From: Piezodorus guildinii
Lineage: Eukaryota > Arthropoda > Insecta > Hemiptera > Pentatomidae
Direction of reading: 5' to 3'
Assembly (NCBI GenBank): GCA_023052935.1
Contig: CM041293.1
Coordinates: 169,219,341-169,283,340 of the forward strand
Length of the DNA stretch: 64,000 bases
Part shown: piece by piece, positions 42,030-53,933 of the stretch
Position numbering within the stretch: position 1 is the stretch's first letter
Layout of the letters: each line of letters starts with the position of its first letter
Made by a program: the position numbers and the translations under genes
Notes under the pieces: generated by a model
Database searches by the model: none
What the model was told of the DNA's origin: nothing
Seen by the model: the letters and a program-made list of their open reading frames with translations, nothing else

Positions 42030-44175
42030 CATCATCATCATCATCATAATCATTTCCTCTTCTACCGATGTTCGGTGTGAGGATCCTGCCTGTAGAGTCT
42101 GGACCATATGTCTCTATCCTGTGCCAACTCCACTCTCCTACTCCAGTCTATCCCACGCTTCCTGCATGCTTCCTTTACACCGTCCTCCCAGGAGATGCGG
42201 GGTCTTCCTCTGGGCCTTTTTCCCTCTGTGCGGGTCTCATACGTCTTCCTGGCACTTCTCTCTGGATCCATCCTAAGAAGATGTCCAAACCACCTCAGTT
42301 TGTGTTCCTCTAGAATGGTCTCCGCCGGTTTGACGTCAAGGTTAGCCCGTATAGTGGCGTTCCGTATCCTATCTCTCCGTGTCTTTCTCTCTATTTTTCG
42401 GAGATACCTCATTTCCATGGCCTGGATTTGGCTCCTATGTTTTGAGGTAAGAGTCCAAGATTCTGAGGAGTACGATAGGATAGGAAGAAATGTCGATTTA
42501 TATACGGCTAATTTGGTCTGCTTTGATACCTCTCTTCTCCCCAGAAAACCTCGCCTCACCATACAAAACATCCTCCCTGCCGCTCCAATTCTCTGGGCCA
42601 CTTCTTCGTCTATGTAGCCATTGAGATGAGCTCCCAGATATTTGAAATTTTCGACTTGCTCTAATCTCTGTCCTCCAGCTCTTAATATCCTCATTATCCT
42701 TCGGGGTTTCTTTCCAATTCTCATGCATTTAGTCTTCCCCGGATTAATCTTCATATTTATTTTAGATAATTCCTCTTGTAGGACATTTATGTTATGTTGG
42801 AGGTCTCGATCATTGTCAGCTAGCAGGATAAGGTCGTCAGCGAAGGCAAATAGGGAATATCTGGTGGGGTGGAGGTTTCTGTGCCCTAGCTGGAATTTCC
42901 TCATTATAGGCTTGGCTCTCCTTAGTGCCAAGTCCAGAACAATAATGAAAAGTAACGGACTCAGGCTACAGCCTTGCCTTATTCCCAATGCCGTCTCGAA
43001 TTCTTTTGAAATGTGGTTTCTGGTTCTGACCACATTCCTCATCTTTTTATAGAGACTCATCACCGCCAAGGTTGTTCCACGGTCTACACCCCGCTCTGAC
43101 AGTGCCATCTCTATATCTTCTTTCTTCACTCTGTCAAAAGCTTTCTGGAGGTCTACGAAGCAGATGGAGAGCTCTTTATCCTTTTCAACAGTCTTTTCTG
43201 TTATTTGTCTCATCGTGAAGATGAGATCCTGCGTACTTCTCTGATTCCTGAAGCCATATTGTTCCTCTCCTAGTTGGCAATCGACAATTTTCCTTACTCT
43301 TGTTTCTAGGATCCTGGAGTAGATCTTTGCAGGCACACTGAGAAGGGATATTCCCCTATGGTTGCTGCATTCTCTATTGTCTCCCTTTTTGTAGATGGGC
43401 ACAATCACTGCTAGTTCCCAGTCTCTAGGAATTTTCTTCTTTTTCCAAACCATGTTTAAAAGATGGAGGAACATCTCTTGGCCCTTGTTGCCCATGTACT
43501 TAATCATTTCTGGAGTAATTTCATCGAGTCCAGCTGCCTTGCCTAGTCTTGTCTTTTCGATTGCATCTTGGAGTTCTTCTTCACTGATGTAATCTTCCTT
43601 GTCCCAAACTTCCTCTGCATCGTTCCAGGTTAGGCACGCCTCAACTTCTCTCCCCTCTAGCAGGTCTTTAAAATATTCCCTCCATCTTTCCATGATGCAC
43701 TCTTCTTTCCATAGGATGTTCCCTTTTTTATCTTTTATTCCTTTCAGGGTAGTTGGCCGGTCTTTTCTCATTTCTTTGAGCACTCGGTAGAAGACTTTTT
43801 GGTTTTCTCTTGAATTTTCTTCCAGCTTCCGACCCAAATCCTCCCAGGATCTTCTCTTCTCCTGAGTTACTATTCTTTTGGCTTCCCTTCTCCTGATTTT
43901 ATATGTCTGATACGCAGTTGGGGTTTTTTGGCTGAGGTAGTTTTTCCAGGCTGTCTTCTTTTCTTGAATAGCCTTTTTCACGTCCTCATTCCACCAATCT
44001 GTTCTCTTAAAATAGGTTCCGATGCTTTTCTCTCCGCAGACCAGTTTCGATGCATCTAGGACGATTTTTCTAAAAGCTGACCAGCTCTCCTCTATGTCGT
44101 CGCTATCCCATGGTCTGTTACAATCTAGTGACATTCTAACTATTTCCTCTTGGTAATATTCTGCCATTTCATTTT
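42030..44175 (-). mobile_element. RTE-like LINE, 5'-truncated, recent
   Basis: It ends in an (ATG)n tail (ATC repeats at 42030-42048 on +), a typical RTE-type short-repeat tail rather than poly(A). Flanked by an 11-bp duplication TTTGAAAAGAT at 42019-42029 and 44176-44186. The single long frame and perfect duplication suggest a recent event. Confidence 0.9.
42062..44175 (-). CDS. RTE-like LINE ORF, RT and C-terminal domain (partial, 701 codons from first Met)
   Basis: Open without interruption from the truncation point to a stop at 42062. The Met at 44167 is simply the first one; the endonuclease domain is missing. RT motifs in order: 'LGKAAGLDEITPEMI', 'IPRDWELAVIVPIYKKGD', 'EEQYGFRNQRST', 'CFVDLQKAFDRV', 'GIRQGCSLSPLLF', 'YSLFAFADDLILLADNDRD' (catalytic ADD), 'VENFKYLGAHLNG'. 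The C-terminal region has 'LSYSSESWTLTSKHRSQI', 'KLRWFGHLLRMDPERSARK' and 'GKRPRGRPRISWEDGV', features of RTE/BovB-type elements. It would synthesise cDNA, but without the endonuclease it is not autonomous. Exact clade should be checked by phylogeny. Confidence 0.9.
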
Positions 44176-44203
44176 TTTGAAAAGATTAAAAGAAAAACTT
44201 TAA

Positions 44204-44720
44204 TTTTAAATCAATTATTATTATAGAAGAGTAATTTTAATTATGAATATATTATTTGGAACAATCTCTTCTTTTTATTTACCATAACATATATAAACTA
44301 TGATTAAAACACTGTAATGTTTCGAGGTACTTTTTATGCCTCATCTTCAGATCATTAAAAATCATCTAAAATACAATTCAATGAATATTATAAGCAACCA
44401 TACAAACAATAACAAACATTATCAATTATTTAGAATTCATTAATTACCTATAATTTTACAATCTGTTTATAAAAAACTGTATTAAAATTCTACTTACATA
44501 TATTTCTATATTATATCATAATATAGGTCATATAATAATGTACTATTATTCATATATAGTCCCTATATACGAAATATCCTGTCATTCTGTTAAAATAATC
44601 TATTACTTCACCATCACATAATAATTCTTTTAACATTTTACTGCCAAACAATTGCAACTATCAAGCAGACTAAATTAGCATTTCATCTAATTCCATTCTT
44701 GTACTATTCAATGTTTTCAA
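44204..44720 (-). mobile_element. PLE fragment flanked by 39-bp direct repeats
   Basis: The minus strand near 44352-44310 has CTGAAGA, hairpin arms GAGG/CCTC and GAAACATTACAG, the PLE-end pattern. The 39-nt sequence starting AATCTTATGT and ending AAAACTTTAA occurs intact at 44721-44759. It also occurs on the other side as 42008-42029 plus 44187-44203, where the RTE-like LINE split it. One substitution (C/A) separates the two. No coding sequence. Confidence 0.65.
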
Positions 44721-45190
44721 AATCTTATGTATTTGAAAAGATTAAAAGAAAAACTTTAAATAATATTTGCTGTTAATGGAAACGAGAAAACGAAAATTGA
44801 ATAAATAAATAAATGCATCTGTCTGCTTTATCTCTTGACCTTTCCTGAAATTAGCATTTACTTGGGAATTGATAGGTAATGGCTAAATAGACGGGATTTA
44901 AATGTTGAGGGAGTTTGGGAGTTCCAGATATTAGAAGGAATGGAGTTCCATAAGGATGCGGATCGGATTGAGAATGATCTATCGAAAGCTTTGGATCGAT
45001 GGGACGTTATATACAGATCAGAAGGCCGCGAGCGGGTGTCACGGGAATGAACAGAGGATTTGAATTGAAGGAGATCAAAGATGTAAGACGAACACTGGGA
45101 TTGGATAACCTAGTAGAGGAAGGATGCTAGGAAATACTTACGGCAGAAGGAAGGGTAAAGCCACTTCAACTCTTCGTAGAATCGGTGATA

Positions 45191-45270
45191 GAGGTGTCTC
45201 TGGATATCCCAAAGATGAAACGTATATAGCAATTAAACATTCGTTTTAGAATCTCCAGAGACACCTCCAT
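45191..45270. repeat. Inverted repeat (14-bp stem)
   Basis: GAGGTGTCTCTGGA (about 45194-45208) pairs with TCCAGAGACACCTC (about 45255-45268) across a loop of about 45 nt. Located at the LINE X 5' boundary. Confidence 0.8.
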
Positions 45271-45339
45271 ACACCGTACAGCAGTAGTCAAAGTGTTATG
45301 TTGTGACCTCTCCCATAATTTTTTAATAACTTAATAGCT

Positions 45340-47695
45340 GTTTCTGAAACCTACAATACCAACCTCCCAAGTTTTCCTTCTGAACTACACATTGCTTCAT
45401 CAGAGAACATCAAATGGGTGGTGGTGTGGGTCTTTTTGTATATGAAAGCCTCAAATTTAGTCACCCCACTCTGACGCTCCTCACTTGAGAAACCTTTTCG
45501 ACAAAAGAAGCACTATTTCTCATTCCCTATTCTTTGGAGTCATATACCGCCCTGCCAGGGACAAGTCATATACCCTTTGATACAGTTTTTGAGACCTCCC
45601 TTTATAACCTGATTCCTTATCATCCCAATACCAACCTCACTCGGGTTTTCAACAACCTACTAGTGCATTCCTTAAGGTCAGAAACTATGTCTTCTTAACA
45701 CACCTCTTCTACGCCCTCGATCTGTATATTGTAACTTTTAATCTTACAACTAAGATATCTTATAACCTTTAAACCTTATGGCCCTGCAGTTTTCTATAAG
45801 AAGCATTTACCTTTCATAACCTCAACACCTTGGTCTCCTTTCTTGTATCTCATGGGACACCATATATTTCCTTAGAACTATAGATTCTATGGTCAAAACC
45901 CTTACCTACCACCTCCACTATATTCTAAAGCACCAAGCTCCCCTTATCGAAAAGAACATCAGTCACCCTTCTGCTCATTAGTCGTCTTCTGCAATAAAGG
46001 AATGCATTTATGCAACACAATTTTGACATGCAATGACAAATTTTTTATGCAGGCAAGGATTTAAGCTTACCCATCTTCCTTTAAACTCTCTGTCTTCAAA
46101 AACCTAAGAAACAGTAGCCAATCTATGATGTGCTAAGCTAAATCTCAATATTTTTAACAGTCCCTATCTTGCTATTCTGACTCCAAAGCCAAATCCCTGA
46201 GGACCTACCTAAATCCATTTCTAAATCTTGGACCATTGACAACATACCTGACAACATCCCAGTTAAACTATTTAGATCTTCATTACAAATCATGTACCAT
46301 ATTTAGAGTTTTGCTTTAGATAGTGCCGCCTTCCCATTTTCCTGGAAAACTACTCTTGTCCATCTACTGAAAAAAAAATTCACATTCAATATCCCCTAAT
46401 GATTTTCGCTCAATTTCTTTCATATCAAACTAATTGCAAACCTTTAGAGCATCTGATTCAATCCAATGTTCTCTCTTCCCTGAGCAAAATAATCTTTTGA
46501 ATCCCTTCTAGTCTGGTTTACAATTATTATACTCACTCTGATATCGCCCAAATTTCTCAAGATCTTCACAGATACACCCAACATAAAATAAATTTCCTTT
46601 TCCTCTCAATTTCTCAAGTGTCTTACATTCCATAATATCCTCCAGTCCAAACTCCATAGATTCACTGTATCCACAGATGCTCTTCATTGGTTTCAATCCT
46701 TCCTTACAAGTCATTCCCAGTAAGTTGTAGTTCCCAATAAACCCCACTTTTACACTCTGCCTTGGACAAAGGCTGTGCCCCAAAGTTCCTTGTTATCTGC
46801 TATTCTTTTCTGCATATTCGTGAATAATCTTCTGCTCTCCATTAAGCACTCCCAATACCATTTTTATCTGGTGATATTCAGATTTTATTTCTTTACTCAA
46901 AATGATTTCCCTGATGCTATCTCTAAATATCAGGAGGATATCAACAGTGTAAATGCTTAGGCAAACTGCAACAAACTCTTGTTAAACGCCGAACAAACTA
47001 AAGCCATCTTGATAGCATCCCCCCTTTTCCTTATATCAATCCTCAGTCCTCCCAACCTTCTCCTAAACAATTCCCTTATTTCTTTCCACCCATCCGTTAA
47101 GAACTGTTGAGTTACTATGTATCAAAATCTCCCTGAAAATGGCTCATCTCACAAATTTCCTGCTGAACCATAGTCATCCTAAAGCTATTCCTTTATCTCC
47201 ATCATCTTTAAACCATTCAAAACTCACAAACTCCATGTTCCCCCTCTCGTATTTTTCCACTTTGACTAGGACTGTGTGGTTACAGGGACTTCCAGAAGAA
47301 CTCAAAGAAAACTCAATGTATTATAAACTTTGCAATTTGATTTTATTCTGAATCACCAGATACAAACATATACCCAGTTAAGGTAGCTTATTTCAATAAA
47401 GATGTCAGTATTTCATAGTTTCCTTCCTCTATCAGTGATCAGAACACAGCACCCCAGCTATATATTCCAAACCCTTCAATTTAAATCCTTCATTCTGTCC
47501 CATTCTACCAGTTCCTCTCTTTCTGATCCTCTACCATCCTCCACACTGTACTGCTGGATTTTACTAGTCATTTCTGCCACAAGCAGCTCTCTTAGCAATT
47601 CCATCTCTCTTGAGAACCATCATGATAAAACTACTTCCTCCTTTAAATTGCTTTTTTTCACAACCTTTTTCCTTTCCCAATCAAATAAACAATAA
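45340..47695 (+). pseudogene. Degenerate EN-RT LINE (jockey/CR1 group)
   Basis: The + strand in shifting frames gives an endonuclease block ('FFGVIYRPARDKSYTLFDT', near 45530), RT motif 1 ('FPFSWKTTLVHLLKKKF', near 46330), 'PQSSLLSAILFCIFVNNLLL' near 46780 (RT motif B/C) and 'NKLLLNAEQTKAILIAS' near 46975 after the catalytic box. Stops and indels are everywhere, so this is an old relic. The RT order confirms the strand. Confidence 0.65.
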
Positions 47696-47798
47696 CCTCT
47701 CAGTCCAGATGCTGGAAATACCATTTTAGCTTTGTTTTTTATGTTATTTTAATTGATGTAATGACTAATCTATTTTAGTTTATTTTACTTATCTTGAT

Positions 47799-48063
47799 GG
47801 GAGCGGCGTGGTCTAGTGGATAGAGCACTAGTCTGCTGTGCTCCGGGTCCTGGGTTCGAATCCCCGGCTGTGTCGGGCAGACCCATCCTTGGAGCAGACC
47901 CAGCCTCTATAAAGTGGGTACCCAAATTAATTGGGAAAAACCTGGCGGCTGAGCGTGATTAAGGCCTAATCACCTCATTGCACTGCCGTTGGCCTAGAAA
48001 CAGTACGAATCTCTATATGTACTGAGCCCAAGACCCTTCATGGGTTGTAGTGGTACAGGTTTT
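47799..48063 (+). mobile_element. tRNA-derived SINE-1, best copy
   Basis: The head resembles a tRNA with box A TGGTCTAGTGGATAGAGC (47810-47827) and box B GGTTCGAATCC (about 47853). The body contains 'CTCTATAAAGTGGGTACCC' and 'GGCCTAGAAACAGTACGAAT', and the tail is T-rich after GTACAGG. A 16-bp flanking duplication TTTTACTTATCTTGAT (47783-47798; 48064-48079 with one mismatch) shows insertion by a LINE. It is transcribed by Pol III in such families (inference). Confidence 0.88.
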
Positions 48064-48079
48064 TTTTACTTAGCTTGAT

Positions 48080-49640
48080 AGCTATATATATATCTATATT
48101 ATTGTAGTTGATATTTAAATTTAAGACTACACTGTTTTGGTCATCGAACTGTACTTCAATCTTATTCTTAAGGGACTTTAATCCAAGAATGATAATGCCA
48201 TTTTTCATTTATCATTGTGGGTCAAAACTTGGCAAAACAATAATAATTTCATATTTCATTGTTTCTCTTTCTCTGAGCCCCACTTTTCCTCCATAATCTA
48301 ATTTTCTTTTTTAATATATGACTTGATTGAATTGATCTACACACTACCCATAAATTAATTTTACCTTAAGATAGCATTTTAGCCAAAAATCTGTTATTTT
48401 TAATAAATTGGTGGAGTTAGTCATACAACCTTTTTAGTCAGTAATTATTTATAGTATCCTTGTTTTATTTAGTTTTTAAATTAGAGAAAAAGGTATTAAG
48501 ATATTTGATATATGTTATAGTATCGTCCTTAGTGGTGATTTATGACATAATGCCACATGATAATTTAAAAAAAAAAAATGTATTTTACAAAAAGGTATGA
48601 GCTGTTGTAATTTATATGATTTTTAAAAAGATATTGACATAATAAATGAGGTTGGCTTAAGAATAGAATTTTTATTTTACTCACATGATCATCCATTTAA
48701 TTTTCGCCTTATGCTGTTTATATATTTTACTGTAGGAATGAATATTTAACGATAATGAGAATGGATACATCAAGAAACATTAGAAAACTAATTATTTAGG
48801 GAAATAAGATATTAATGGTAGTAAATATAAATCATGGGCACAAATCAACTTATCAGTGGCTCTGAGGGTAGTTAGCTCACCAAAACCTCATGTTCCTCCC
48901 AGAAACTCATAGATTTTCATCAGCAATTGTGGGTTATAAGCTCTGGAAGTCCATATTTCTTCTCCCAAAATTGAATTAATGTCCATGGACCGGACCCTGC
49001 TGGCAGCTATAGAACATTTTGGAAGACCATCTCATGCCAAGTCAGAGTGAGTCGCCTCTAATAAGCTGATGAGCCTTATATGTCCAAAGAAAAGGGATAG
49101 AAACTTCTTGGAGAGGGTCAATATTTTTAAAAGTTTGATTACCTATTACAAACACTTGAGCCCACAAAGTAATTTTGACCTCAAACATTTACACACATGC
49201 AAACACCGACACATACACACACACATACAGTAGCATTTGTAAAGATGAATCATCACCAATTAAATTTCTAGGTAATCCACATTTATTTTTATTTATGATT
49301 AGTTGGTTTAATATTAGTGGACTGTATTAGCAAAATGAATATGTTGTTAGATTGAAATGAAAAAATATGTATTTTTATTTACTTTGTACACAGGATGGTG
49401 GGTTTGAAGACTAAAGGTTAACAATTCGTGTTAGTGTGTTATATATTTTTGTTCAAAGGGATTGATTAAAATTATGTAGACTTTGTGCTGGTGTTAAAGA
49501 TAGATGAGATTCAAAAATGGAAGGCAGATAAAAAAAAAAAAAAAAAAATTAAATTGTAAAATATTTATATATCTAACAGGTGAAGGATTTGATTATTATT
49601 AAGTTAACTCATGCAGCATGTCTTCTTGGCTCTTTAGAAT
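48080..49640. other. No gene recognised
   Basis: AT-rich; no ORF with a recognisable motif. 48880-49080 is slightly more GC-rich and may be an old transposon or spacer, but I could not assign it. Confidence 0.5.
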
Positions 49641-50006
49641 AAGGAGCAGTTGTTTTTTTTTACCCACATTAGTTACAATAAAAAAATCTGGCCATTGTGG
49701 ATTTTCCCATGAAATTTTAATTGTTTATGTTTTTTATTTCTTGTAATATAAAAAATTTCTTCTTTGGTTTTGAAAAAAAAAATGCTATATGTGTAACATT
49801 GCATTTTATCTTCTGTTTTCAGTAAGGTAAACTTTTCTTAAATAATCTGCCACAAAGTTACACATATAGCATTCTTATTTTTTTTCAAGACCAACGAAAG
49901 ACATTTTCTATATTACAAGAAATAAAAAAAGATTAACAATTAAAATTTCTGGGGGAAATCCACAATGGCCAGATTTTTTATTTAATTAAAAAAAAAGCTG
50001 CTCCTT
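49641..50006. mobile_element. Long foldback element (MITE-like, 366 bp)
   Basis: Left arm 49641-49797 and right arm 49857-50006 are inverted copies of each other at an estimated 85-90% identity, with ends AAGGAGCAG / CTGCTCCTT and blocks 'TCTGGCCATTGTGGAT' and 'ATGCTATATGTGTAAC'. The loop is about 60 bp. No ORF; flanking duplication not resolved, so superfamily unknown. Confidence 0.8.
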
Positions 50007-50389
50007 TACAATCCATAAAGGGTCTAAGGCATTTAGTTTTTTAGAGATTAGTGCAGTTTCAAAGCCAACAATCGTGCAAGGTCACACTTTGCCACGACAG
50101 TTTTTTTCACAAACCTTGGGTACCCTCCTTATTTTATTTTACAAAATAGACGGATACAAATATCCATTATGAAATATTCAATCAGGTAAGCATACAAAGT
50201 AAAATATAATAACATGTTTTCATTACAAAACAATATGGTAGTAACTAAAAATAAAATTATATAAAATTAACAAATTGCATAAAATATAAATAATAACTAT
50301 ATACATAGATTTTTTAGAATTCATATATGGGGAAAAAAACTTATATAAATATAAGTCTCTTATAGGTCTAATATAGGTCTCTTATATTA

Positions 50390-50900
50390 GATTAGGCAAC
50401 AATTATCCAGAAAATAATTTCTTTATATCACTTTTCTTACAAGTAAAAATATCAATTTTATCACAGTAATTATTACATATAAGAAGCAGCTCAGACAATC
50501 CCTGATGCAATAAATAATTTCTAGACTGGTATTGCACTCTAAAAGAAAGAGGTGACCTAATATTGTGATTAGGAACGTTGATAGGTATCATTCCAAGTAA
50601 TTCCGAACAATTTGTGGTATTGTTTAGAAGTTTGACAATGAACTTAATATTTAATTACATTCTTCTCAATTCTAATGATGGTAATCTTACATTATTTCTA
50701 ATATCACAATAATCAATTGCTTCCAAGCTGCAACCCATTTTATATGCCATCAGTCTTAAAAATTTATTTTCTACACTTCAATTTTCTTTTCATAAATATC
50801 ATAGCAGGCGAACATACAATACTAAGTACTTCATAATGGGTCTAACTGTGGTTACATATAGTATTTTCAAACTATGAATGTTTATATGCTACTTATATGT
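50390..50900 (-). pseudogene. C-terminal LINE relic
   Basis: Minus 50591-50403 is open: 'MIPINVPNHNIRSPLSFRVQ', 'SRNYLLHQGLSELLLICNNY'. With the frame-shifted upstream patch ('LPSLELRRMYLNIKFIVKLL'), this matches the C-terminal tail style of jockey/CR1-group ORF2. No RT core. Confidence 0.5.
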
Positions 50901-50904
50901 TTAT

Positions 50905-51190
50905 ATAATATGTGCCCAACGGCCATATTGTACAAAAATTGGACTGATGGCCGGAATATGGTATTATTTATAACATATATAAATATTTGTTCAATACAAT
51001 ACACTTAACAGAATACTGATAATGAATAAAATACAAGAAGAAGAAGAAAATAAACTTTATTTACATATTTACTAACAGCCAAAATATTTACAAATGATTT
51101 TGGATGATTCATCCTTACAATCAGCAAAATGTTTTTGGTAATTATAATATATTAGCCTAATGACTTATGGAGGCTCTGTGAGTCCCAGGG
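50905..51190. repeat. Dispersed repeat pair Y, copy 1
   Basis: Homologous to 53985-54250: 'GGAATATGGTATTATTTAT', 'AATATTTGTTCAATACA', 'CAAGAAGAAGAAGAAAATAA' then 'ACTTTATTTACA'. The GAA run followed by AATAAACTTTATTT looks like a LINE 3' tail read on the opposite strand, but homology continues on both sides of it. Confidence 0.7.
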
Positions 51191-51699
51191 GGGTGTTCCA
51201 ACTCCAAGGAAGCCTTTCAGTAGAAATATCAAGATAAAGAATATCTTGCCACAGCCGAGTTTAAACACAGGACTCTGAGATGTGTGACCCATTGTATCTA
51301 ATGGAACAAGGTATTGAAACTCTGAAAGTAAATTATCACAAGGCAGTCCTCAGAAAGATTATGTATAGATTGTGAAAAAAAGCTACTCATTGCTGAGGTG
51401 ATCAATCTGCATATTTCTATAATAAATTTAGTCCAAGTATGTAACATTTATTGCAAAGTATGTTGGGAAATGTTTGAAGATTCTTTAAAAATTTAGTTGT
51501 TAAAGTTCCAAACAATTTACCACACATAAACTTCTGTTGGGAATAAACTAAGAACATTTACCAGTGGAAGAAGCAGTAATTGTGATAGAATATTCACTGA
51601 AATACTGTGGCATGATAAAATCAGGAAAAGATCATAAAACCTATGAGCAAAGAGATATAATATAAGGTGGAGAAGAAACTGAGTTTGTTAATTTATTTA

Positions 51700-51790
51700 A
51701 AGTCCCTTTATGCTATTATGGCTAAGCGGACGATGCTACAGTGGGAGTCCTAAATATTGCCTATCCAGTTTTTATTATGATAGGGATCTA
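51700..51790 (-). repeat. SINE-2 3' fragment
   Basis: The reverse complement matches the end of the 24187-24480 SINE: 'AGATCCCTATCATAATAAAA', 'GACTCCCACTGTAGCATCGT' then CCG. Confidence 0.7.
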
Positions 51791-51794
51791 TATA

Positions 51795-51890
51795 GTTGAA
51801 ACTATTTTGTTGTTTCATTAATGCCAGCCACCGGAACTAATTCCTTCCAGTAATTCTCAACAGTCAACTAATTATATCCACAATGATTCA
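51795..51890. mobile_element. Hairpin element H, 5'-truncated copy
   Basis: Starts inside the hairpin loop ('ATAGTTGAAACTATTTTG') and keeps the right arm and the tail 'CAGTAATTCTCAACAGTCAA' and CTAATTATATCCACA. The 5' truncation with retained 3' end is the pattern expected of retroposition. Confidence 0.7.
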
Positions 51891-52039
51891 GAAAAATATT
51901 TTTTTATCATTTGTTTCAGTTTTTTAAGCTGATGGCTCACATTAAACAACCACTTATTGCAAATGGGTGTGTTGTATAGACATCTTAATCTTAAAACTAT
52001 AATTTAGTTGGATTAAAGTTAGCATAACAATATATAATA

Positions 52040-53100
52040 ATATATAATAATAATAATATTTATTTGTTTTCGGGGTAATCCCCATACAAAAGGAGTTGGT
52101 CAGTACAGTTCATATGTTATAAATACAAAAATAAAAAAAACAATTGGAGATTATTTACAGGCATTGTGAATATACAATAAAAAAGTAAAGCGTATTTTTT
52201 TAAATCAAATACAAAAATGAAAAACAAAACAAAAAAATACACATACAAAACAAAAAAAAAGAACAATTCAGGAATTTAAAGTTATCCTTAGTGAAAATAT
52301 AAATGTTTCAAATTTATAATGTTGTGTAAATTATTCTAAACAATTAAAATAATGTAAACAATTTTATTAAAACAAGTAAAAGAAAAAACAAATAAACACA
52401 AGTAATCTCACTTCACATTTTAATAAAAATTTAATAAGGCATTAACCAGAAAATCTATATCATGAACCTTATTCATTTATTATAAACGATCTAATTTTTA
52501 AACTACCCACTATATAGTAAAAAATGTCATTTAGTTTCTGCACAGTATCAATTGTTAGTAGATTTCCTAAAATTGAATTATTGTTCTCATTAATATATTT
52601 ATATATATAGTGCTTCCTAAGATCTTTATACATTGGGCATTCTATCAAAAGATGATATAGATTTTCCGGCTTTTGTAAATTACACACAGTGCAGTTTTCA
52701 TCTCCCTCTAGTTTATAGGATTTCCCCTCACTGTACACTACCGGTCTTGTCAAGTTGGCTACCCTAAGCTGGCTCACTATTCGGTGTTTCTTGATTGGTG
52801 TTCTGAAATTTAGGTATTCTTCACCTTGGAGAAAGCTGCTGATGTTTCTGAATTCTGGGTTATATTTTGAGTTAAGCGCTGAGTTAATATCTATACTTAG
52901 GCAATGATTTTTAAATCTATTGGTTATGTTTTTAAGATGCCGTTGGGCTTCTTCTGGTTTTAGATTATCTTCTTCTAAAATCATCGATAAGTCTACTATT
53001 GATAATTTTGTTCTTAATTGTGAGTACCAATTTCATATATTTTTGTTGCCTTCGAGTTCTCTTAATCGGTCAAAACATATTCTAGGTAGCCTAGTTAGCA
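52040..53100 (-). pseudogene. 5'-truncated LINE (family W) with open C-terminal frame
   Basis: The tail on + is TAATA-type repeats, then a stem-loop GGGG-TAAT-CCCC (52072-52083). Minus 52984-52469 is open for 171 codons with a CX2C-HX4C finger ('CTVCNLQKPENLYHLLIEC') preceded by 'KKHRIVSQLRVANLTR'. This finger ends many jockey/I-group ORF2 proteins. A stop separates it from upstream sequence reaching about 53100. Confidence 0.65.
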
Positions 53101-53800
53101 TAACAATATTGTACATTAATTGTGTCATAATTTATTGTATATATATGCACATCAATGATAAATGCACTGAAAAATGAGTATGAAACATTGTCTAATTAAA
53201 TTAAGAATGAAATTTAAAGGCTTTATTTTTTTAGAACATTAAATAATTTAAACACCATTTTTTATAGGAGTTCTTAAATATTAGATTTAATTTAATACAC
53301 AAATATAATCAATAAAGTATGGAGGACTGCTTGACTCATCTAGAATAACCAATCTAGAAATATATTGCTAAATAGATGCATTTGATTGGAATAAAATATT
53401 TCAGAATTAAAAGAATAAGTTTTGTACTGTATAACAATTAATATATATAGGCCTAGTAAAAAATTATCATAATTTGTAGAAAAATTTCCTTAATAAAAAC
53501 TTTTTTTATTTAAAAATAATAAAATCTCTGTTCTTAAAGTTCTGACTTGATTGAAAAAAGTCCTGCCATAATAATGCTTGTCCACAAATTTGTGAATTTT
53601 TGGGTACTGTATGTTAAACGATAAACAAAATACTTATTCATAAATTAGACAACATTCTTAGGAACTTTTTTGTTGTGTCAGGGTAAGATCTCAGCTCTCA
53701 AAATTGAAGAATTTTATTTTTGAAAAAATTTGGATTTTCACCAAAACAAAAGAACAATCTAGTCAAAGTAACTTTTTAATGTAATATTTCTATAAATACT

Positions 53801-53933
53801 GAAGGAATTAGTCCGGGTGGCGGTCATTAAATAAAACAACTGAATAGTTGAAACTATTCAGTTGTTTCATTTAATGACCGCCACCCGGACTAATTCCTTC
53901 AGTAATTCTCAACGGTCAACTAATTATATCCAC
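53801..53933. mobile_element. Hairpin element H, best copy (133 bp)
   Basis: Positions 53801-53900 are two 49-nt arms with a single mismatch and a 2-nt loop (arm start GAAGGAATTAGTCCGGGTGG). They are followed by a 33-nt tail (53901-53933). An 18-bp direct duplication AATATTTCTATAAATACT lies at 53783-53800 and 53934-53951. No ORF, no poly(A), no tRNA boxes. It is not a known MITE type to me, because cut-and-paste families make short fixed-length duplications. Confidence 0.9.

Larger units (their letters stand above)
41508..45190 (-). mobile_element. LINE X, copy 2, split by a PLE fragment and an RTE-like LINE
   Basis: The 3' end lies at 41508 with an (ATT)n tail, AATAAAG and a perfect stem-loop GGGAC-AA-GTCCC (41535-41546). 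The X sequence runs to about 42029, resumes at 44187-44203, and again from 44721 to about 45190, where it aligns with 12975-13440 of copy 1 ('AATAGACGGGATTTAAATG', 'CGATGGGACGTTATATACAG'). The C-terminal coding block is degraded here by stops. Confidence 0.75.

Noticed and set aside
47799..47880. tRNA gene on the + strand
   Set aside because: Same reasoning: the head of SINE-1 with a SINE body, tail and LINE-type target duplication.
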